64,000 nt of DNA, taken from the NCBI GenBank assembly GCA_041545745.1, contig CP168152.1, positions 3,160,001 to 3,224,000 on the forward strand, given 5' to 3'. Each line of letters opens with the position of its first letter. Positions within the stretch are counted from its first letter, which is position 1. The translations under genes were made by a program, and so were the position numbers. Shown in pieces: positions 20,336-27,980 of this stretch. This stretch comes from Stenotrophomonas indicatrix. GTDB taxonomy: Bacteria; Pseudomonadota; Gammaproteobacteria; Xanthomonadales; Xanthomonadaceae. The notes below the pieces were generated by a model. The model saw only the letters and a program-made list of their open reading frames with translations. It had not been told where the DNA came from and made no database searches.

Positions 20336-20682
20336 TCCAGCGCTCCCTTCTTCCAGACATAAATGAAACCGAGGAACAGCATGCCGACGAACAGACCCAT
20401 GGTGACGAGCGAACGCGCGCCAAGCTCCATGAAGACCTGCGTCCACGGCACGATGAAGATGATTTCCAGGTCGAAGACGATGAACTGGATCGCGATCAGG
20501 TAGTAGCGCACGTCGAACTTCATACGTGCGTCTTCGAAGGCTTCGAAGCCGCACTCGTACGGCGACAGCTTTTCCAGATCGGGGCGGCGGGGACCGAGGA
20601 ATCGACCAACCAGCATCAGCGTAATGCCGATACCGGTGGCAACGATCAGAAACAGCAGAGACGGCAAATATTCGGCCAGCAC
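20326..20682 (-). CDS. nuoA: NADH-quinone oxidoreductase subunit A
   Basis: The product is 118 residues with three membrane helices, homologous to mitochondrial ND3. The conserved loop [22 protein letters not shown] is split around the cysteine that gates the active/deactive change in some complexes. I chose the GTG at 20682 ([11 protein letters not shown]), which gives the family's usual length and has a GAGAG Shine-Dalgarno element about 8 bases upstream; an upstream ATG at 20730 would add 16 non-conserved residues. It opens the nuo operon, 112 bases after tRNA-Leu. Confidence 0.95.
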   Translation of the reverse strand: MLAEYLPSLLFLIVATGIGITLMLVGRFLGPRRPDLEKLSPYECGFEAFEDARMKFDVRYYLIAIQFIVFDLEIIFIVPWTQVFMELGARSLVTMGLFVGMLFLGFIYVWKKGALEWE

Positions 20683-20794
20683 AGCGATTCTCTCTTGCCT
20701 CTGCCGCTGCGCCTGCAGGCGCTTTGGCATGGGGGAGTGGACGGGAATCTACCTGGCGCCTTGCGCGCCAGACGAACCCGCTTTACTTACTAAA

Positions 20795-20879
20795 TGGTGC
20801 CCAAGAGGGGACTCGAACCCCTACGACCTAAGTCGCTACCACCTCAAGGTAGTGCGTCTACCAATTCCGCCACCTGGGC
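20795..20879 (-). tRNA. tRNA-Leu (GAG)
   Basis: This 85-base gene has the long variable arm of a class II tRNA, an encoded CCA end, and an anticodon loop TTGAGGT, giving anticodon GAG, which reads CUC and CUU leucine codons. It lies between secG and nuoA on the same strand, so the precursor is probably cut from a secG-nuo read-through transcript or made from a promoter near the secG stop. Confidence 0.96.
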
Positions 20880-20930
20880 AAACGATCACATCAGACTATC
20901 TTCCCGATGCGCCGCGTATTGTAACCGGCT

Positions 20931-21368
20931 TCAGTCTTTCTGGGAGCCTTCCGAAGGCTTTTCTTCACCAGAAACCGAAGATTCCGCCTGAGCCGGCACA
21001 GTTGCGGCCGGAACCGGGGCGACCGGGACCGCATCGGCCTTCGGAACAGCCGGCAATTCGCCCGCCGGAGCGGCCGGAGCACTGGCCGCCGGGGCAGACA
21101 TCAGACCCAGATCCTGCTCGGCGGCCGGGCGGTTGCCATGGCCGGCATACCAGGCCATGAAGAGGCTGATGCCGAAGAACACCACGGCCAGCCACTTGGT
21201 CGACTTGGACAGGAAGTTGGACGCGCCACGCGCACCGAACACGGTCCCCGAGGCGCCAGCGCCAAAGCCCGAACCTGCCGCCGCACCCGAGCCACGCTGC
21301 ATCAGGATCAGCGCGACCATGGCTACGGCAACCAGCACGTAGACGACATTGAGGATCAACATCAGCAT
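20931..21368 (-). CDS. secG: Preprotein translocase subunit SecG
   Basis: The product is 145 residues. The first 75 form the two-helix SecG unit (LNVVYVLVAVAMVALILMQ and a second helix WLAVVFFGISLFMAWYAG), joined by the typical RGSGAAAGSGFGAGASGTVFG loop. SecG assists SecYE in protein export across the inner membrane. An Ala/Pro-rich tail of about 60 residues makes it longer than E. coli SecG and is probably disordered. The gene follows tpiA by 50 bases, as is common. Confidence 0.95.
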   Translation of the reverse strand: MLMLILNVVYVLVAVAMVALILMQRGSGAAAGSGFGAGASGTVFGARGASNFLSKSTKWLAVVFFGISLFMAWYAGHGNRPAAEQDLGLMSAPAASAPAAPAGELPAVPKADAVPVAPVPAATVPAQAESSVSGEEKPSEGSQKD

Positions 21369-21418
21369 TGGAAATCCGCCCTCGGACTAGAGTGCCGGCG
21401 GCTAGCCGGCAACCGTAA

Positions 21419-22174
21419 CTAATTGTTTGCCGCCGCCTCTGCGATGGCCAGGAAGTCGGCGGCCACCAGGGAGGCACCACCAACCAGCCCACCATCGACA
21501 TCCGGCTGCGCGAACAGTTCCCCGGCATTGTCGGGCTTCACGCTACCGCCGTAAACAATGGGCAGTGAATCAGCAATTCTAGCATCGATGCGCGCGACTT
21601 CGCCACGAATGAACGCGTGCACCTGCTGCGCCTGCTCCTTGGTTGCGGTACGGCCGGTGCCGATCGCCCAGACCGGCTCGTACGCGACCACGGCATTGGC
21701 AAAGCCCTCCGCCCCGACAAGCTCCAGCACCGGGGCCAGCTGGCTGGCGATGACCGACTCGGTCTGCCCGGCCTCGCGCTGCTCAAGGGTTTCACCGACG
21801 CACAGCACCGGCACCAGGCCGGCGTGCAGGGCAGCAGCGAACTTGCGTGCGACCAGCTCACTGCTTTCGTTGTGGTACTGACGGCGCTCGGAGTGGCCGA
21901 CCAGGCCATAGCGGGCACCGACCTCGTGCAGCATGGCTGCACACACTTCGCCGGTGTAGGCGCCCTTCTCATTACTGCTGACGTCCTGCGCCCCAAAGGC
22001 CAGGCCGGTCCCGCCGAAGTCTTCGACCAGCTCACCCAGGTAGGGCATCGGCGGCAGGATCACCACCTCCACCCCGCTCTTGGGCAGCCCGGCAGCGACC
22101 TGCCCCAGCAGCTCGGTGGCGAATTGACGGCTGCCGTGCAGCTTCCAGTTTCCAGCGACGATCTTGCGGCGCAT
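21419..22174 (-). CDS. tpiA: Triose-phosphate isomerase
   Basis: The product is 251 residues. It interconverts dihydroxyacetone phosphate and glyceraldehyde 3-phosphate in glycolysis and gluconeogenesis. All catalytic segments are visible: GNWKLHG with Lys near residue 11, the His of LVGHSERRQ, and the Glu of VAYEPVWAIGTG. The start is the ATG at 22174 (MRRKIVAGNWKLHG), preceded by an AGGAG Shine-Dalgarno element. A LacI-type palindrome lies 66-79 bases upstream and a T9G11 tract about 120 bases upstream. It probably leads the tpiA-secG-tRNA-nuo transcript. Confidence 0.98.
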   Translation of the reverse strand: MRRKIVAGNWKLHGSRQFATELLGQVAAGLPKSGVEVVILPPMPYLGELVEDFGGTGLAFGAQDVSSNEKGAYTGEVCAAMLHEVGARYGLVGHSERRQYHNESSELVARKFAAALHAGLVPVLCVGETLEQREAGQTESVIASQLAPVLELVGAEGFANAVVAYEPVWAIGTGRTATKEQAQQVHAFIRGEVARIDARIADSLPIVYGGSVKPDNAGELFAQPDVDGGLVGGASLVAADFLAIAEAAANN

Positions 22175-22239
22175 GAGCGGGTGGCTCCTGTGTGAACTCA
22201 GCCGCCCATGATACCTGCTGCGGCAAAAAACCGTTTCTT

Positions 22240-22253
22240 TGTAAGCGGTTACA
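22240..22253. promoter_or_regulatory. LacI-family-type operator before tpiA
   Basis: TGTAAGCGGTTACA has TGTAA/TTACA arms around a central CG, the layout typical of operators bound by LacI/GalR-family repressors. It lies 66-79 bases before the tpiA start. The match to the family pattern is seen directly; binding and the identity of the regulator are inferred. Confidence 0.5.
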
Positions 22254-22290
22254 TGGGTTTTCAGCGAACGGCGCAGCCCCTCGTGGCGGG

Positions 22291-22310
22291 TTTTTTTTTG
22301 GGGGGGGGGG
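22291..22310. repeat. T9G11 homopolymer junction
   Basis: Nine T are followed directly by eleven G on the plus strand, about 120 bases upstream of the tpiA start. Such tracts are rare in a GC-rich genome and are prone to slipped-strand length change and to sequencing error. Confidence 0.9.
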
Positions 22311-22554
22311 CGCGGAAAGCTCCGGCTGGGTTCGTGGGTTGGCCGGACGGGTGGGACTGCGCCGGGGGCGCTGCAAGTACGTCCCTGTAAGCTCGGGCGC
22401 CGCATCCATGCGGCTCACGCCCCTGCGCAGCCCCACCCGCCCGGCTCATGACACATTGCGGCGGTTCCGCCCGCCACGGAAAGAAAAAGAAGAGCAAAAG
22501 CAAAGCGAAAGCAGAGCTTCACCCCCTCCCCTGCTTCGAGATCTGACAGATCCC

Positions 22555-22598
22555 ATCCACGCATGGCGTGGATAGATCGTGTCGACCAAGGTCGACAC
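22555..22598. repeat. Two adjacent REP palindromes
   Basis: ATCCACGC-ATG-GCGTGGAT (22555-22573) and GTGTCGACCAAGGTCGACAC (22579-22598) lie side by side. The second is related to the GTGCGGACCAAGGTCCGCAC palindrome before fimV at 50061-50080, showing a dispersed family with a shared GACCAAGGTC core. Confidence 0.75.
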
Positions 22599-22629
22599 CT
22601 ACCAACAGCCGCGGGAAATTGTCGGGGGT

Positions 22630-22727
22630 GGGGCGGTGTGGGCTGGCAGGACCGTTGGCGCCATGGATGGCGCCATCGAGCCCCCAGGGATGGGTTTACG
22701 GCGTGTCCTGCCAGCCCACACCGCCCC
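22630..22727. repeat. Large nested inverted repeat
   Basis: Perfect 23-bp arms at 22630-22652 and 22705-22727 enclose 52 bases. The loop itself contains a second perfect palindrome, GGCGCCAT-GG-ATGGCGCC (22658-22675). The whole could fold as a cruciform or as a long RNA hairpin with a side stem. No coding role is visible. Confidence 0.85.
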
Positions 22728-22808
22728 GCCCACCCCACAGAAACCCAGAGCCGCTTTGGCTTTTGCTTTGGCCTGTGCGGGTGCAGGGTGCACCCCCTGC
22801 TGAACACC

Positions 22809-22846
22809 CTCCGCTGCGCTCGCCGGGCATGGCCCGGCGCTGCCCG
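22809..22846. repeat. REP half-element
   Basis: This copy of the CTCCGCTGCGCTCGCCGGG palindrome family nearly repeats the left half of the REP dimer at 5228-5330. It lies just beyond the terminator hairpin of the oxygenase gene. Confidence 0.7.
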
Positions 22847-22847
22847 T

Positions 22848-22881
22848 AATGAGAAGGCCGCCTTTCGGCGGCCTTCTCATT
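22848..22881 (-). terminator. Hairpin at the end of the oxygenase gene
   Basis: A nearly perfect 15-bp stem (AATGAGAAGGCCGCC paired with GGCGGCCTTCTCATT, short loop) begins at the stop codon of the gene at 22880-23815. It lacks a long U-run, so termination may be partial, but position and strength fit a transcript end. Confidence 0.65.
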
Positions 22882-23815
22882 ACTTCAGCTTGATCTCGCG
22901 CAGGCGCTCTTCAAGGAAGCCGTGCGCGGTGATCGGTTCCGGGTACCGGCTCGGGTTCTCCTCGCTGATGCACGAGGGCAGCACGTCGATCAGGAAGTCC
23001 GGGTTCGGGTGCAGGAAGAACGGCACCGAATAGCGCGGCTGGCGGGCCAGCTCGCCCGGGGGATTGACCACCCGGTGGATGGTCGACGGATACACATGGT
23101 TGGTCAGGCGCTGCAGCATGTCGCCGATGTTGACCACGATGGTGTCAGCGTCCGAGGTGAACGGCACCCAGTCCCCATCATGCGACTGTACTTCCAGGCC
23201 TGCCGCGCTGGCACCAACCAGCAGCGTGATGAAGTTGATGTCGCCATGCGCACCGGCACGCACGTTCGGGATGTCGTCGGTGGTGATCGGCGGGTAATGG
23301 ATCGGGCGCAGGATCGAATTGCCGAAATTGGTCTTGTCGGCGAAGAAGTGCTCCGGCAGGCCGATGTGCAGGGCCAGGGCCGAAAGCACGCGCGAACCCA
23401 GGTTGTCCAACGCCTGGTACAGGCCGTAACCGCGCTCACGGAAGCCCTCGACCTCGGACGGCCACAGGTTCGGCGCCATCACGTCCCGGTACTTGGAGTC
23501 GTCAGCGATCTCGCGGCCGATGTGCCAGAACTCCTTCAGATCGAAGTGCTTGGAGCCCTTGGCGGTCTCCACGCCGAACGGGGTATAGCCACGGGCGCCG
23601 CCGCTGCCAGCCACGTGATACTTGCGCTTGGTCTCATCCGGCAGTGCGAAGAAGGCCTTGAAGACGTCGTAGGCCGCATCGATGTCGGCCTGCGGGATGC
23701 CGTGGTTGCGGATGCCGGCAAACCCCCATTGGCGATACGCCGCACCCAGTTCAGCCACGAAGGCGTCGCGGTCACTGTCGAAACGGGTGATGTCGAGGGT
23801 GGGGATCTGGCTCAC
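22880..23815 (-). CDS. Fe(II)/2-oxoglutarate-type oxygenase, isopenicillin N synthase family
   Basis: The product is 311 residues and soluble. An N-terminal DIOX_N domain (IPTLDITRF, WGFAGIRNHGI) is followed by the double-stranded beta-helix core. The iron ligands are His190, Asp192 (GAHGDINF) and His247 (TIHRVV), and the Arg261-Tyr-Ser263 motif would bind the 2-oxoglutarate carboxylate. The substrate is unknown; bacterial relatives are annotated loosely as isopenicillin N synthase-like or flavonol-type oxygenases. The start is a GTG at 23815. It is divergent from the YejM-like gene, with 196 bases between the two starts. Confidence 0.88.
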   Translation of the reverse strand: MSQIPTLDITRFDSDRDAFVAELGAAYRQWGFAGIRNHGIPQADIDAAYDVFKAFFALPDETKRKYHVAGSGGARGYTPFGVETAKGSKHFDLKEFWHIGREIADDSKYRDVMAPNLWPSEVEGFRERGYGLYQALDNLGSRVLSALALHIGLPEHFFADKTNFGNSILRPIHYPPITTDDIPNVRAGAHGDINFITLLVGASAAGLEVQSHDGDWVPFTSDADTIVVNIGDMLQRLTNHVYPSTIHRVVNPPGELARQPRYSVPFFLHPNPDFLIDVLPSCISEENPSRYPEPITAHGFLEERLREIKLK

Positions 23816-24011
23816 AGCGGTTCCTGGCTAGTCGTTGAGTCGGTACGGGCCGCCCGGGTGCTGGCAGCCGATCTGAACATTGTGACAGATAGATCAGGAC
23901 ACGCCACCGACACACTGAAACAAACCGATACAATGCGCCACCCGCGCGCGATTTAACGACTTCGTCACGCCGGGAAACGCCACCCGTTACCCATCCCAAC
24001 CCGCCTTCTCC

Positions 24012-25895
24012 ATGGACGCCGCCCTGCCCGACGCCACCGCCGCCGCTCTTCACGGCCCCGCCCGACGCTGGCGCAGGCTGGCCTGGTGGTCCCTGTTCAT
24101 CGCGGCCAACGCGGTGCTTGCCGCGCTCATCGCGCTGGGCAACGTACCGCTGCGCGACAACCCCGGCGGGACACTCGGCCTGGCCTATCTGGCGATTGCC
24201 CTGCCCGGCCATCTGCTCGCGTTCGGCGCACTGGCCGGCCTGCCGCCGCTGGCCATCGGCCTGTGGCCGCGCAGCGCGCGCGCATTGAGTGTGTCGGCGG
24301 TGATCTGTCAGGGCCTGTGGCTGTGCCTGCTGCTGGTGGATGCCAAGGTGTTCGCGCTGTATCGCTTTCACCTGAACGCAATGGTTGCCAACATGGTGTT
24401 CGGCGGCGCCCTGCAGGACCAGGTGAGCCTGTCCTGGAAGACCTGGCTGCAGGCGGCTGCCATGGTGTCGGCGATCTTTGCCGCGCAGGGCCTGCTGGCC
24501 TGGGGGTGCTGGAAGCTGCTGCCCGCAGCACCGCGGCGGCGGCGGGTACTGCAGGCCTGGGCGGTGATTGCCCTGCTGATGGGCGGCGGCCAGGTCGCCA
24601 CTGCCTACTACGACGCGCTCGGCGAACGCGCTGTGATCAGCCAGTGGAATTACCTGCCATGGGCGCAACCGATCACGGCCAAGAGCGCGATGCGCCGCTT
24701 CGGCGTGGTCAGCCAGCACCAGGCCGGACTGCCTGATCCGCGCCATGCCCAGCTCAACTATCCATTGCAGCCCCTGCGTTGCCAGAGTCACCAGCGGCCG
24801 AACGTCTTGATGGTGGTACTGGAATCGTTGCGCCATGACGTGCTTACCCCGCAGTTCATGCCCAACACATCGGCACTGGCCCGGTCCTCGCGGGTGTACG
24901 AGCATCATTTCAGCACCGGCAACGCCACCCGCTATGGCCTGTTCGGGCTGCTGTACGGCCTGCCGGGCGGCTACTGGCCCAGCATGCTCGACGAGCAGCG
25001 CGGCTCGCAGTTGTTCAAGGTACTGGGGCAGCAGGGCTATGACCTGCATCTGTATGGCAGCGCACCGCTGTACAGCCCGGAGTTCGATCGCACGGCGTTC
25101 GCCGATGTCCGCGAGCAGCTGCACCAGGGTCCGTCCGAACTGACTTCCGACGGCCGTGATACCGCCATCGTCGCTGGACTGCAGAAGGACATCCGCGCCA
25201 GCCAGGCTGCGCAGCGCCCGTGGTTCGGTTTCGTGTTCCTCGATTCCACCCACGCGCCCTACCACATGCCGGCCGGCTATCCGCCGCTCGCCACGCCGAT
25301 GGCCGATGCCATCGATTTTCTCAAGTTCGGCCCCGAGCACGATCCAACGCCGGAGTTGAACCGTTATCACACCGCAGTGCATTACGCCGACAGCCTGATC
25401 GGATCGCTGCTGGAGGATCTGCGTGCACAGGGGCTGGACCAGGACACGATCGTGCTGGTGACCGGTGACCACGCCGAGGAATTCAACGACCTCAAGCTCA
25501 ACTACTGGGGCCACAACGGCAACTTCTCCAACTACCAGTTGCAGGTGCCCTTCGTGCTGCATTGGCCCGGCCAGGGTGGCGGCCGCGACGCGCGGATCAG
25601 TTCGCATGAAGACTGGGTGCCGACGCTGATGCGCCACGGGCTGGGCTGCGAGAACGCATTGACCGACTACAGCACCGGCCATGACCTGCTGGCTGCACCG
25701 ACCGGCAAGCGTGCGCTGGTGGTGGAAAGCTGGTCGCAGCGCGCGGTGCGCAATGGCGAGGCGATCTACGTGTTCGACAAGTTCGGCAACGCTACCGCGC
25801 TCGATGCGCGCTACCGCCCCCTGCCGCAACAGACCCCTGACGCTGCCAGCATCCGCGCGGCATGGGAAGCGCTGACGCGCTTCCGCAACCGCTGA
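24012..25895 (+). CDS. YejM/LapC-like inner-membrane protein (DUF3413 plus sulfatase-like domain)
   Basis: The product is 627 residues. Residues about 20-210 hold five membrane helices of the DUF3413 type; the rest is a periplasmic sulfatase/alkaline-phosphatase-like domain beginning RPNVLMVVLESLRHDVL. The segment STGNATRYGLFGLLYGLPGGYW matches the YejM/PbgA/LapC family, which in E. coli senses lipopolysaccharide in the inner membrane and controls LpxC stability through LapB and FtsH. TGDHAEEFND is the metal-site-like motif near the C-terminus. It is followed by a glycosyltransferase and a polysaccharide deacetylase. An enzymatic role, for example in phosphoethanolamine transfer, is an alternative. 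Confidence 0.82.
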   Translation: MDAALPDATAAALHGPARRWRRLAWWSLFIAANAVLAALIALGNVPLRDNPGGTLGLAYLAIALPGHLLAFGALAGLPPLAIGLWPRSARALSVSAVICQGLWLCLLLVDAKVFALYRFHLNAMVANMVFGGALQDQVSLSWKTWLQAAAMVSAIFAAQGLLAWGCWKLLPAAPRRRRVLQAWAVIALLMGGGQVATAYYDALGERAVISQWNYLPWAQPITAKSAMRRFGVVSQHQAGLPDPRHAQLNYPLQPLRCQSHQRPNVLMVVLESLRHDVLTPQFMPNTSALARSSRVYEHHFSTGNATRYGLFGLLYGLPGGYWPSMLDEQRGSQLFKVLGQQGYDLHLYGSAPLYSPEFDRTAFADVREQLHQGPSELTSDGRDTAIVAGLQKDIRASQAAQRPWFGFVFLDSTHAPYHMPAGYPPLATPMADAIDFLKFGPEHDPTPELNRYHTAVHYADSLIGSLLEDLRAQGLDQDTIVLVTGDHAEEFNDLKLNYWGHNGNFSNYQLQVPFVLHWPGQGGGRDARISSHEDWVPTLMRHGLGCENALTDYSTGHDLLAAPTGKRALVVESWSQRAVRNGEAIYVFDKFGNATALDARYRPLPQQTPDAASIRAAWEALTRFRNR

Positions 25896-25914
25896 ATCCA
25901 AGGACTGATCCACC

Positions 25915-27060
25915 ATGAACCGCCCGCTGCGCATCCTGCATACCGAAGCCGCCAAAGGCATGGGTGGGCAGGAGATCTACATTTTCCGCCACATGCAGGT
26001 GATGCGCGCGCGCGGCCATGATGTCGCCCTGCTGTGCCAGCCGGACGCGCGCCTGGCCACCCGCGCGCGCGACGATGGCTTCACTGTCCATACGCTGCGC
26101 ATGGGCGGCATGGCCCGGCTGCTGCGCGGCATCTGGTCGGTATCACGGCTGGTCCGCCGCGAGCGCTACGACGTGGTCAACACCACCAGCCGTCGCGATG
26201 CACTGATCGCCGCTGCGGGTGCACGTCTGGGCCGCACGCCGCTGGTGGTGCGCTCGCGCCACCTGATGAGCCCGGTGAATTCGCTGCTGACCTACACCGG
26301 CCTGCCCCACCGGGTCATCACGGTAAGCAACTTCGTCAAGCAACTGCTGGCGGACAGCGGGATTCCCGCCGACCACATCGGCATCGTGCCGCCGATGGCG
26401 GTTTCTCCAACTGGCATCGGCGCCGCGCAGGAGCCGTCCTGGCAGGCGCTGCAGGAGACGCGTGCACGCGTGCGCGCCGAGCTCGGATTCGACGAACAGG
26501 ACATCGTGGTGGGCTGCGTGGCCGTGCTGCGCGAACCCAAGGGCCACGCCGAACTGCTGCAGGCCATGGTGCCGCTGTGCAAGGCCAACCCCCGCCTGCA
26601 TCTGGTGGTAGTCGGCGATGGCCAGGCCGTGACGCAGCGCCTGCAGGCCACCTGCGCCGAACACGAGCTGCAGCGCCAGGTCCATCTGCTGGGCTTCCGC
26701 AGCGATGCCAGCCAGCTGATGCCAGGCTTCGACATCTTCGCTCTGGCCACACACAAGGAAGCATCGGGCACGGTGTTCCTGGAAGCGGCACAGGCGGGCC
26801 TGCCGATCGTGTCACACCGGGTCGGCGGCGTGCCTGAAATGCTGGTGGAAGGCAGCAATGCCATCCTCACCCGACTTGGCGACGGCGCTGCCCTGACCGG
26901 CGCGCTGCGGCTGCTGGTGGACGATCCCGAACGCCGCCGGCAGATGGGTCGTTCCGGCTGGGAGTGGATCTGCAGCGCAAAGCGTTTCAGCCCCGAAGGC
27001 CACGCTGAAGCCACCGAACACTACTACCACCAATGGATGAAGGAGCTGGGTCATGGCTAA
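25915..27060 (+). CDS. Family 4 glycosyltransferase (GT-B)
   Basis: The product is 381 residues and cytoplasmic. It has the two Rossmann-like domains of GT-B enzymes: an N-terminal acceptor domain (HTEAAKGMGGQEIYIFRHM, with the glycine loop that contacts the substrate) and a C-terminal nucleotide-sugar domain containing KEASGTVFLEAAQAGLPIVS, the EX7E-type motif of the family. The product sugar is unknown. It starts 19 bases after the YejM-like gene and overlaps the following deacetylase by 8 bases, so these three genes are probably one transcript devoted to a surface polysaccharide or the LPS core. Confidence 0.9.
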   Translation: MNRPLRILHTEAAKGMGGQEIYIFRHMQVMRARGHDVALLCQPDARLATRARDDGFTVHTLRMGGMARLLRGIWSVSRLVRRERYDVVNTTSRRDALIAAAGARLGRTPLVVRSRHLMSPVNSLLTYTGLPHRVITVSNFVKQLLADSGIPADHIGIVPPMAVSPTGIGAAQEPSWQALQETRARVRAELGFDEQDIVVGCVAVLREPKGHAELLQAMVPLCKANPRLHLVVVGDGQAVTQRLQATCAEHELQRQVHLLGFRSDASQLMPGFDIFALATHKEASGTVFLEAAQAGLPIVSHRVGGVPEMLVEGSNAILTRLGDGAALTGALRLLVDDPERRRQMGRSGWEWICSAKRFSPEGHAEATEHYYHQWMKELGHG

Positions 27061-27910
27061 TGCCAGAACCGTACCGGTGCTGATGCATCATCATGTCAGC
27101 AACTCGCCCGGCATGATCACGGTGTCGCCGGAAAATTTCGAAAGCCAGATCGCCTGGCTGGCGCGCACCGGCTGGACTTCGTTGACGCTGGACCAGTACG
27201 CCGGTTTCCTGGCCGGCAAGCCGGTGCCGCGCAAGTCGATCGTGATCACCTTCGATGATGGCTACCTGGACAACTGGGTCTACGCCCATCCGATCCTGCA
27301 GAAGTACGGCATGCATGCGGTGGTGTTCGTGGTGACCGGCTGGATGCACGAGGGCCCGATGCGCCCGCATGCCGGCATCACCGGTGCCACGCTGCCGGAA
27401 ACGCCCGAACATCGCGCCTGCGAAGACCTGATCTACAAGCAGGACCGCAGCGACGAAGTGATGATGCGGTGGAGCGAAGCACGTGCGGCCATTGAGGCCG
27501 GCACCTTCGAGATCCATTGCCATACCCACACCCACACGCGCTGGCTGCGCCGCCAGGACCTGGACCGCGCCCAGCGCCGTGCCGGCATCAGTGGCGACCT
27601 GTCGAAGGCCAGGGAAGTGCTGCTGGAGAAGCTGGGCGAAGTGTCGGACACGCTGTGCTGGCCGTACGGTGATTTCGACCAGGACTACATCGAAGTGGCA
27701 CGTGAGCAGGGGTTCCGCTACCTGCATACCACCCATCCGTTCGGACGCAACGTGGTCGGCGGCGATCCCGAGCGCATCTACCGCTTCGCCATCCGCAACC
27801 GGCCGGCAAGCTGGCTGCGCAAGCGCATCGCGTGGAGTTACAACCCGCTGATCGCCCCACTGTTCAATGGCTTCAAGGCGCGGCAGAAGAAGATGGTGCC
27901 GGGGCCGTGA
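27053..27910 (+). CDS. Polysaccharide deacetylase family protein (NodB fold)
   Basis: The product is 285 residues with no clear signal peptide. NodB motif 1 is visible as SIVITFDDGYLDN (catalytic Asp and metal Asp), and the metal-binding HxxxH-type motif as EIHCHTHTHTRW. A CWPYGDFDQDY segment near residue 205 matches motif 3. Such enzymes remove acetyl groups from N-acetyl sugars or lipid-linked glycans. The overlap with the glycosyltransferase suggests that it acts on that enzyme's product, as in some LPS-core deacetylases. Substrate assignment is inference. Confidence 0.88.
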   Translation: MANARTVPVLMHHHVSNSPGMITVSPENFESQIAWLARTGWTSLTLDQYAGFLAGKPVPRKSIVITFDDGYLDNWVYAHPILQKYGMHAVVFVVTGWMHEGPMRPHAGITGATLPETPEHRACEDLIYKQDRSDEVMMRWSEARAAIEAGTFEIHCHTHTHTRWLRRQDLDRAQRRAGISGDLSKAREVLLEKLGEVSDTLCWPYGDFDQDYIEVAREQGFRYLHTTHPFGRNVVGGDPERIYRFAIRNRPASWLRKRIAWSYNPLIAPLFNGFKARQKKMVPGP

Positions 27911-27980
27911 CGGCGCTGCCAGCACTGGACTGACACAGCTTCGGCAAGGAAGCTCCAACAGAGTGGAAGGACTACAGGAA

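Larger units (their letters stand above)
22175..22847. other. Gene-free repeat-rich spacer
   Basis: About 670 bases between tpiA and the oxygenase gene with no believable coding frame. From left to right it holds the tpiA leader and operator, a T9G11 homopolymer junction, an A/AAGC-rich stretch (about 22480-22520), two small REP palindromes (22555-22598), a large 23-bp inverted repeat (22630-22727), a second AAGC-like stretch on the opposite strand, and a REP half-element (22809-22846). Confidence 0.7.

Noticed and set aside
22192..22880. Several short open frames in the repeat-rich spacer
   Set aside because: They cross homopolymer runs and REP palindromes, lack ribosome-binding sites and show no conserved pattern.
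23772..25961. A 729-codon minus-strand open frame opposite the YejM-like gene
   Set aside because: Antisense shadow; the plus-strand protein has membrane helices and sulfatase-like motifs.
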